Assembly: GCF_037975245.1 (NCBI RefSeq)
Contig: NC_092566.1
Span: 11,609,501-11,673,500, forward strand
Origin: Apostichopus japonicus
Lineage: Eukaryota; Echinodermata; Holothuroidea; Aspidochirotida; Stichopodidae
DNA length: 64,000 bases
Direction: 5' to 3'
The notes below the pieces were generated by a model. That model worked only from the letters and a program-made list of their open reading frames with translations. It was not told where the DNA came from and ran no database searches. Below, in pieces: positions 12,164-22,000 of the stretch (its first letter is position 1; each line of letters begins with the position of its first letter). The position numbers and the translations under genes were made by a program.

Positions 12164-12533
12164 ACAATTCTCCTGTGAGGGGCCTCAAACCCTGCCAGCC
12201 TTCTGCAATCCCCTTCCACTTGGAAGGGCACTTAAATGACAATTCTCCTGGTGAAGGGCCTCAAACCCTGCCAGCCTTCTGCAATCCTGTTCCACTTGGA
12301 AGGGCACCTAAATGACAATTCTCCTGGTGAAGGGCCTCAAGCCCTGCCAGCCTTCTGCAATCCTGTTCCACTTGGAAGGGCACCTAAATGACAATTCTCC
12401 TGGTGAAGGGCCTCAAGCCCTGCCAGCCTTCTGCAATCCTGTTCCACTTGGAAGGGCACCTAAACCACAATTCTCCTGCGAGGGGCCTCAAGCCCTGCCA
12501 GCCATCTGCAATCCTGTTCCACTTGGAAGCTAC
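12164..12533. repeat. 76-bp minisatellite, about five copies
   Basis: Unit starts at 12164, 12239, 12315, 12391 and 12467 give a period of 75-76 bases. Units contain 'acaattctcctg', 'ctgccagcc' and 'cttggaagggcac'. The repeat is open in several frames, which produces spurious ORFs. It lies 215 bases beyond the PRIMPOL stop, so it is probably in the PRIMPOL 3' untranslated region. Confidence 0.93.
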
Positions 12534-12747
12534 ATTAAATGCTGTGTTTTTGTATGGCCAAGCATCAACTTCTCTAACCTTGTCTTGCAACACCACTGTT
12601 CTGTGTGTGTTTCTCTGCAATGTTACCTAAAAGACAAAAGCCTCAATGGCTGGATAGCAATATCATTAAAAAGCAGTCACTGCATTTAAAATTGATTGCA
12701 CTTTAATGTGATTCCAAAGTCACCTGTCATTGCCCATGAATGTTCCA

Positions 12748-13084
12748 TCAAGTTCTGTGGGGTGAAACAATTTGACTTTCAAGTAATTTATTGTAAACTT
12801 CACTAAATTCTTCATCAGTAATGTCTTCTTCTGCCACAGCCACATTGATGGTTTCAGTAGAAGAGCAAGTGTTCTCTATGGACACTGTGCTACTATACAT
12901 ATCTCCTTTGCTGCCATTGTCTACCATTTCTAAAGCACGTAGAAGTTCCTCATCTTCATAATCCTCAATTTGCGGTAAACAGTCGACTGGTAGAGGGAGC
13001 TCTGGTGATTTGTAGTCAATTCTTTTACAGTCAGGATCATGACACTTCTGATAGAATATTCTCCTCTTCAAATTCACAAGAATC
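12748..13084 (-). CDS. PRIMPOL: PRIMPOL last exon, zinc finger and acidic tail
   Basis: This exon starts ILVNLKRRIFYQKCHDPDCK, which supplies the last two zinc ligands. The acidic C-terminal region that follows has two short helices like the human RPA-binding motifs, and it ends ESQIVSPHRT-stop. Confidence 0.95.
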
Positions 13085-16000
13085 CTGTGAAACAAATGAT
13101 AAAATCCAACATCTGAACGACATGAAAGAACACACCTCACATGACTTCATCTGGCTTCAGTTTTCATGCCAATGTAAGGTTGAAAAACATCAACAGATAT
13201 TCATCAAAGAAGAAACACTTTATTTGTTCAGACACAAATGAGGCCCACACATGTAGTGTGGTAGGCCATACATGTTAATATTCATGAACTTGTGCACACC
13301 AAAATGAAGAGGTATTATGTATCGACTAATGCAGGCTTGCAGCAACATAATAGGAAACTTGAATGGCTCTCATATCTTGCATGTGGCTCCCCAATGAGTA
13401 CAAGAACCTTATTGGTTTTGGTCATTTGCGATCATCAAAGGTCACACTCTGTACAGCCTTATAAAAACGATATCCCAAGATAGGTTACATCACATAGCTC
13501 ACTCATATTTGCCATATACAGTGAGTACAAGAACCCTATTATTTTTGGATGGACGTCAATGGTCAATTGGGGTCAGCAGAGGTCCAAATGTCAAACTATC
13601 AACAGGTTAACTATTAAAAAAGTCAGCTCTTTGTTGTTACAGGAAGCATGCAAAATAAATTACTAACAACAATGTCCCCCTGTTTTTCATCATTGTGGTA
13701 CTATGTCACAAGATTCCCAGTCATCAAACCATGTAAGCACTGACTCTGTTTAGATTTATACTGCTTTCCAACTGCATTATTAACTTCAGCCAGGGTTATT
13801 AACTAATAAATTACTCTTGTGATGCATATGTAACATATTTAAAGGCAAGTAACTGCAGGGAGGGGTTTCACTCTGTTTGTTGAGCAATCATGTTTACAAG
13901 CTGTTTTCAAAGATTTCCCATTAAGCCCCATCCATTCATGAATATCAATGATGTAAAATTGTTTTTGAAAAGAACATTTACTTATTATGTAGTTACCCAT
14001 ACCCAGTATGAACAAAATCGGCCATATGGTTGAAGAGATGGTGACATTTTCAGAATTTTACGTTAAGCCACTCATTAATAAGCAGGATAGCCCTACCAAA
14101 CACAACAGGAAACATCTACTGACCATGACCAAAAAATATACCAAATATGTCATCAATCACATATTTCCTTCTTGAGATCCTTATTTTACAAGCTAGAGCA
14201 ACATATGCACAAACACACCCACACATACACCAACTTGACTGAATAGGTTGCGATGAATGCCAAAGCACCAGCACCAAACACAACCGCACGAATGTCAACC
14301 CACCAGTACAACATGTTGCTAATACAACCTCTATCAAAGAAAATAAGCTTTCATGACCTATGATTGCAAACAAACATCAAAAATTAAAGCACAAGTTGCT
14401 CTGTGATGACATTTCAAGACTTGTATATGAAAACATGATATCTCCCCCAAAATAAAATTTCCTTTTCTGTCGTAAGAAGGATCTCTGACACAGATTATTG
14501 ATGATGGTTTAACTTTGCTTCTCCATAATTCAAAGTATTTCAGGATTCCTGTTTCATAAACTTTCACTTATTTACTGGTGTGTACTTACATGATGTTGTT
14601 ACTCTTGTGAGCTCTTTTGATATTTTCACACCATCTATTTCCTATAATATCATACAACATAGTGCCACTCTCTGCAAAATACACCCATCGACGAATGTTC
14701 CCCTGCACGTCGCCTTTGGTTACGACAGTCTTTATGAAATCATCCAGATCAGAGAATGGAGAAGGATCGGTCCTGTAGCCTTCTTTGTTTGTGCTTCCAG
14801 GACTGGACTGAGGACCTATACAGAGGTGGAACAGTAACAACATGGCTTTATATCAGTGGAATTACTATACACAGAATCAGCTTTCAATGGATAAGTCAAG
14901 AAATCTTAAACTCATGTCCATCTTAACCCCTACAGGATGTCTGCTGAACTCCTGGCATTTTTAACCTTTGAAACAGAGCTACTTTCAACTGAATTGTATC
15001 AGATTTGTAGCAGGATTGCTGGACTTGATTCCAGCAGTGTACATGTTTATGCATGTCTCAGTCCCAGTTTTCTTTTCTCTTCTATGTAACCTATTCTTAA
15101 TATCAGCAATGTAGTAACACATGACTCACACATGACTCACACATGACTCACGACTCACTGAATTGCATAAGTCAGGTGACTCGAAACAAGTTTGTAAACT
15201 TTGTTTTCATTGGTATAATACAGTGACTCAAGTCACAAAATTTCAGGTAATAATCAGCGTTGTATTGGAGTCTAGCACATTGGAATCTGAGTTTGAGTCC
15301 CTTGGCATCTAAGTCTGAATGATGTAATACTCCCAGTATCAGTCCTTTGTATCCAAGTCAAAGTCCTTGTCAGAGTCAAACATATTATTATTAATACTTG
15401 ATAAAAATCTTCAGCCTTGTGTCTAAATGAACATCTGTCATAACTCCCAAATGAAAAACAAGATTTTTCTCAGCTGTTTGGGGAAGTTGTTCACAACATT
15501 TATCAATATTAATGATGGCATTTTTATAAATTTAATAATGAAATAGCAATTTAACCCATCTCTGAAGTTAAGGGAATTATGTCAAATGCAGAACTTTCTG
15601 CCAGGTACCTCCCCATAAAAAGACACATCAACTAAAGACAATTAACATAGCTAATTAAATCTGTTTCCTAATTATTCTAGCACACTTGCCTAACTACATT
15701 TTGGGATATTCACATATATACCACATAGAGTTGCAATATATTTTTCTCAAGCTAAAATTCTACAAAGTTTTACTCACTTGTTGAAATATTGCTTTCTCTT
15801 ACAGAACTCTCAAACGTCAGTACTTTTGTGTTTGAAGTACACCTGTGTAAATGTCAAAGAGAATGCTTTATGAGACAATTCGTACAATATTCTTGTAAAG
15901 GCAATGGAAAGTGGCACCAATTCTGAAGTTTGAAGAGCCACAATGGGTAAAAGAAAACATTGCTTCAGCAAACGTCTGGTCATGAATAAATGAAATAACC

Positions 16001-19000
16001 AAATTTTTGTCAAAATAAACTGATCTCAGCTTGTATTCATTTTACGATTACTGACATCTCACTCATCACTGGATACTGAAGCCTCAAGTGACACTTAAGC
16101 AACATCACAAGTCTAACCTTAGAGATTGCAGGACAATCATGTTTAATCATGATCTACTTACTTTATATTAGTAATTAAGCTCTCCATAAATATTTCCTTG
16201 TCTTTATTCACAATCTTCCTTTTGGGCTGTTTGAGCTCAAATTTATTATAATCTGCTACCAGCAGAGGGTTATTTTTACCCAGCTTGATACACTTGTAAA
16301 GTCGAAAGTTGCGGTTTTTAGTATAGACACCTGCAAAGAAAGTTATTATAAAACACTTTAAAAGCAGCACAAACACAAAATCACTTGTGAGATGAAAAGA
16401 TTTGAAAAAAATTAATGAGTGCTTCTAAGCTGAAGAGATCCAGAATTCAAGACAGCATTGTGCTTCTGATTCAATAAATAATACTAAGACAAAAGGTTAG
16501 CATGCAGCCATCCCAGAAGGAAGCTACCAAAGCTAGCATAAATCTTCAGCAAATTAATCAATGATCCTGGGAAGAGTATTATTCCTATTATGTTCTCAGT
16601 AACAGTTTGAACATGTGTTTATCTGTTAATTGTCTATTTTTCTTCAATATGTTGAAAACAATGCCATTTTTAAAATTCTCATGAACATCAAAGGCAACAA
16701 TTAGACATGATAAATGAAGGATGCAGGGAACACAGAGAGGTATATTGATATTAATCTTCCTAAATGTCTTTTCTACCACCTATCACTGGGAAGTTTATTT
16801 TATATGTATTATACAACATGGTTTTTGTGTTAGCAACAGAATTGGTTTAATGTCAACATGTACTACTAAATATTGAAGTATCACAATGTTTGACAGCAAA
16901 GTGCATTTTGTTTACTGCTGCACACCTATTGGGCAATTCTTTTGTAATTTTGTTACTGGGCACTATGTGGATTTGTTTACTAAGTCTTCATATTTATTTA
17001 TTTGGCAGCATAAAATCCCTTCTGTTACTGTTACTTGTCATTTAGCCTCTGAAGAAGATCCTGCTAGGATCGAACCGTCAGGCCAACTTACTTTTACACA
17101 GCATAAAATCCTGTCAGAGTCAAATTCTGAAGCATCAGTCACACAGGTTTATAATATATTAGGAGTCTTGCAGTAACCTCCTTAACATAGTGGCTGAATG
17201 TCTAAAATGCATAGTTTATGAAGCAGGGAAAGCTAGGGATACATAGAATATTGTTCATCCCAAGAAGTATCAGGTTCCAAGTTCAGAGCTGACCAACGAG
17301 CCACTGACTCACTCGACTGAACAATGTGACAGACTGTGATAATGTGACAGAGTGTGATAATGTGACAAAGTGTACTAATGTGACCGACCGTGCTAATGTG
17401 ACCGACCGTGCTAATGTGACAGACCACACTCATGTGACAGGCTGCGCTCATGTGACAGACCATGCTCATGTGACAGACCGCGCTCATGTGACAGGCCGCG
17501 CCCATGTGACAGGCCGCGCTCATGTTACAGGCTGCGCTCATGTGACAGACTGCTGATGTGACAGACTGTGCTGATGTGATAGACTGTGCTGATGTGACAG
17601 ACTGCTGATGTGACAGACTGTGCTAATGTGACAGACTGTGCTAATGTGACAGGCTGTGCTGATGTGACAGGCTGTGCTGATGTGACAGACTGTGCTAATG
17701 TGACAGACTGTGCTAATGTGACAGTGATACCACTTTCTTGCAAGCCCCGACACATTCATCATCAGCCAGCAAATCTTTTATTTGGTCCCGACAGCTTGGA
17801 GCTGAATCTAAATGTTTACGAAATCCACTCTTGATTAGAATCTGAGGCAGGTACCCATCCCGCCAGTGGGCGGACAGTATACCTTACACTATGTCCTTGA
17901 TACTGAAGTTCAAGGTTAGGCTTTATCTGGCAGAATTTGTCCTTCAGTGATATCTGTTTTGTATCTGTTGCTCTATGTATGAAAGGGTTGGCTAACAGAC
18001 ATGCCTTAAATATCTTCCACTTATGACAGTATCACAAATACAGCTGTAGTATTCAGGTTCTTTAGCATTGCTGCTCTAGTTTAAAATTCTTGGGTATTAT
18101 TACTTGCTATAATAGTTGAGCATTGTTTCCAAATACGTGAAATGAGTCAGTTTACTCACCTTCATCAATAAATAAGGATATTTTGTCATTTTGATCCAGT
18201 ACAAACAGTGTTGTTTCATCTTCATTAAGTCTTGGCTTCTTAGCAATACAAGGTACCTCATCACCATCAGTACTTTGCAGTCTTCTCAAACCATCACATA
18301 AATGGTGCACAAAATGCCCTATGAAAATGACATATTATAAGAATTAATTCTTCATGATTTCTGTACAATCATACAAAATACATGGATGTTGAATAACCAT
18401 TGCACCCTCTTTTCCAGCAGAGCATATTCATAAATAATAAAAGATAGCATGGACACATGATCTACCTAGAGGCTTCATCAATAAACTTCTTGAGTTTTCA
18501 CTCTACAATTTTTTTTAAAGGGAATAAAAATATACAGCCTTACTTCCAAAATTTGTGAATTACCCCATCAATCATCTTGTTAATTTTCTCTTACCAGCAT
18601 GTATATTGTCTTTGAAAGCGGCACTTTTAAGGTTGAAGATCAGATGAGAGCTGAATTTAGTATCTGTGGTGGCATCAAAAACCATGACATCCTTACTGCT
18701 GCAGGAGATGTGAAAACTTTCCTGGAGTTTCTGGCAAACAATCTGTTTTAAAACCAACAGCACTACTGAGAAAACATGGGCAAGAAAGCACAGTGAAACG
18801 ATGAAGTTAAATACTAAAGAATTGCACACCACAATTGTGACGATGCAATCCATTTCATGATGGGACTCGTAATGTCTTTTCTCTTGATTGATGTGCCCAT
18901 GAATATGCAGATCCCTCCCTCCTCTATATTGGACGGTACTGGAATTTTTGCCATGTTACCTGCATTTTTTAAATATCACCTCCCCCCAACCCCAACCGCC

Positions 19001-22000
19001 TTTGCAATTTGGCTAATGACAGACAGTATCATCACTGCGACAAATCATATGCCATGCTGCCCATGCACTTCTGCAGAAATAACCAATAATTCTACTGTGC
19101 TCCAGCAGTCAGTATTACTTTTACTTTTTTCCTGGAGAGTTTATTTCTCAATGAAATTCATTGATTTGATGGTTATCTTATAATTGTTTATTTCTGATCC
19201 ATGTTGGACTGGCGTAATCAATTTGGAAATGCGCTTATTGTCCTACATTAAATCTTGCACTGGGTATGACTAATTAAAAGTCACCAGTTGTTAATACACA
19301 ACATTTAGTTTCATTATATTGTAACAACAAAGGTCAGTGAATTCAATCAGCTAGAAAACCTTCCCTGTAATGATATAAATGCTGAGATATAATTTAGCTA
19401 CTATGAGCACTTTCCAAACTCTAACCTCAGATTTCAGCTGGCAAGTAACAAACCTCAATTAAGGATTCAACCATTTGTCTCCCATCATGCATTGGGTTAT
19501 ATTTCTTCTGGTATTCTAGATCAAAGTATAATTTGCAAGCAGCTCCCTCGGGTATGACCTCGTAGAAGGTTGCTGGTTGCTGGTGCTTAAAACGGTTTTG
19601 TATGTGGTGCCAAAGCTCAGAGTAGCTGGTTACAACGTATTTCCTCTTCCCTGTACTGGGTGTATCAGGACTTTCAGCAGAACGAGGCTCGTATGCAAAC
19701 ACATGAACATCCTATCAAAAAAAGAACATATTGCTACAATTAAACTTCAAACAAACAAAAAATCACTTACTTTACAGCTGGAATGCTATACACAAGAAAC
19801 ATGGAACATCAATATTTTGTCTTTAAGTGGCCCATGTAAAGGTATTGAAGACTCGCCCCAAACCACTTGCCGCGCTCTGAAAAAGTTAACTTTCCATTGC
19901 TTGCAAGTGAAGTTTTCTGCTTGTCGCTACAAAATGCAGACAGTAATGAAACGTGATACCTTGTTATCTTTAGCTGGACCTGAGATGTCCATTGCTGTAT
20001 CTTTTGTACAATGTGCTGTGGGTATTGACCGCAGCTGTATGTACTGACTGTACACTAGTGTTTAATTACTGAAGGTAGCAAGCTGTGTAAGTATTTTCTG
20101 GGATCGATGGTGGTGTCTAACACTTCTGTTACACCTCATTCGAAACTAGGTCATTTTACCGGCATTAGACATTTCTTTTTGCGCGAGTCTTCAAACCCTC
20201 AATGGCCTTAAAGGTATTGACAGCTGGAAGTAACAGGCATTGTTTGTTTCTGCAGAAATTTAGAGTGGCCTTAAAATGCCCTTTTAAGACACAAACAACA
20301 GTGTTTTCAGTTGCAACTTCGGTTTTGATGGTTAGCTCTTACTTCAGTTTTGATGGTTAACTCTTACTTCTTTATCCAACACTGCAGTGTCTATGGCACC
20401 TTTCTGTCGGTAGAACTCTTTCCAAAATGGGGAAGGGTCTCTTAACCTGATAAGAAATAGAAATGAAATTCATTGTAGATAAATGTTCAAGTAAATACAA
20501 ACAATAATACTTAATTCTTTGGACTCTACAATCATATTTTCCACCCTATCTAGCCTTCAAAATGGTGACTGTTTAGCACTGCACCAGTGTACCACCATTG
20601 GCCCATTTCTGGTCAAAACACATAATCTCTTCATTCTGGATCCACCCCAAACTGTGAAGATGGTCCCATAGACACAGGGTGGGTGAATGGTGGGAGTGCA
20701 CTCCAGACTGACCAAGACCGCCAGGATTAGGACCAGGGCAAAGGAATGAATGGTAACATTGAACAGTACCGCTGTACCGACACCATGAATCTGTTTGAAA
20801 TCATCCAGAATGACAGTCAAGTTAATGCGTAGGAAGCCGTGAGATTAAACACACCTGGTGCTACAGGTGGATACATGTATAGACAGATGAATTCTTGATA
20901 AGCCAGTGAGCACTCTGGTCAGGGGGTGATCTTCTGGGGCAGATGACCAGCCATCTGGTCAAATAGTAGCGTTGATGATGATAGTCCCCAGTTTTGGCTG
21001 GAGGTGGAAGATGGGTATGATAGGGATGTATCCTTTCTTGTAATGACCCAAACCAGGGATTTTGGGGGGCATTTACTGTGCTCCTATCTTACCTAGCTCA
21101 AATCTACTATTGCACATTGTGACAGAGTCACAAATGTGGCAGGCCCAACCATGTTTGCCATCTTCATGATACTGATCATGAAGCAGTCTGCCAGCACTGG
21201 TACAGATGAAGCATGCAGAGAAGGCTGTTTATTCGCATGTCAGTTGAATACCAGGTGCAAATATCCTGACCTATGATAGCAGAGAATTTCCAAGGAATAT
21301 CAAATTACCATGCTAGAAAGAATGAGACTCTCTTAAGGACATTCAATTAGTAGCAACTAGGTTAGTTTCATGTTTTGATATATAAGGAATTTCTCTAAAC
21401 AAACATTAACTACATATTATACAAAAGCACAACGGCATATTAAACTAAACACAGCTGTGGAGAGCAAAAGTGGTAAATTTCCAATAGGATTTGTGATTAA
21501 AAAAAGGTTTAGAAAAGAACAGATTATCGATTTGACTAGTCAAGTTTCATTTGTTATAAAAAGTGAATGGCAATCTTTGAAATTTTACATATGCCTATAG
21601 CTTAACTTGCAAATGGTATGAAGTAGCATATCTGCTATGAAGTATTGTAAGGGAATGTTGTATATGTACATGGCGAAAAGAATTAACAAAGGTTACATCC
21701 ATCGTGCTATGAGGATTGAATTAAATTTGTTTGTGACGAATGATTGCCATGTATTTTAAGTAAGAGCTATTGAAAAACTATTTATCTTGAGATGCTGAGT
21801 TCATGAGAAATTTCTTTCTTGACCTCTTCTTACTGTCGGTAAATAACGATGAAAAACTCCAAAAATGTGTGACTTCTTCCGATCATAATAAAGTAACCTT
21901 CTGCCTCGTTCATAAATGTAATAAAATCTCTCCATGTACCATTATTCTCAAGAAATATTGGGAAATTAGATATAATTTGACCACCTAAAGAACATGTGAA

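Noticed and set aside
12027-12689. Several proline-rich ORFs with repeated CNPVPLG-type motifs
   Set aside because: They are produced by the 76-bp tandem array lacking stops in several frames.
17233-17834. Four overlapping ORFs with Cys/His-rich hexapeptide repeats
   Set aside because: They are translations of the 18-bp minisatellite in several frames and on both strands; none has independent coding evidence.
19577-20047. A 156-residue plus-strand ORF
   Set aside because: It runs antisense over a PRIMPOL exon and into MITE copy A; the conserved reading is on the minus strand.
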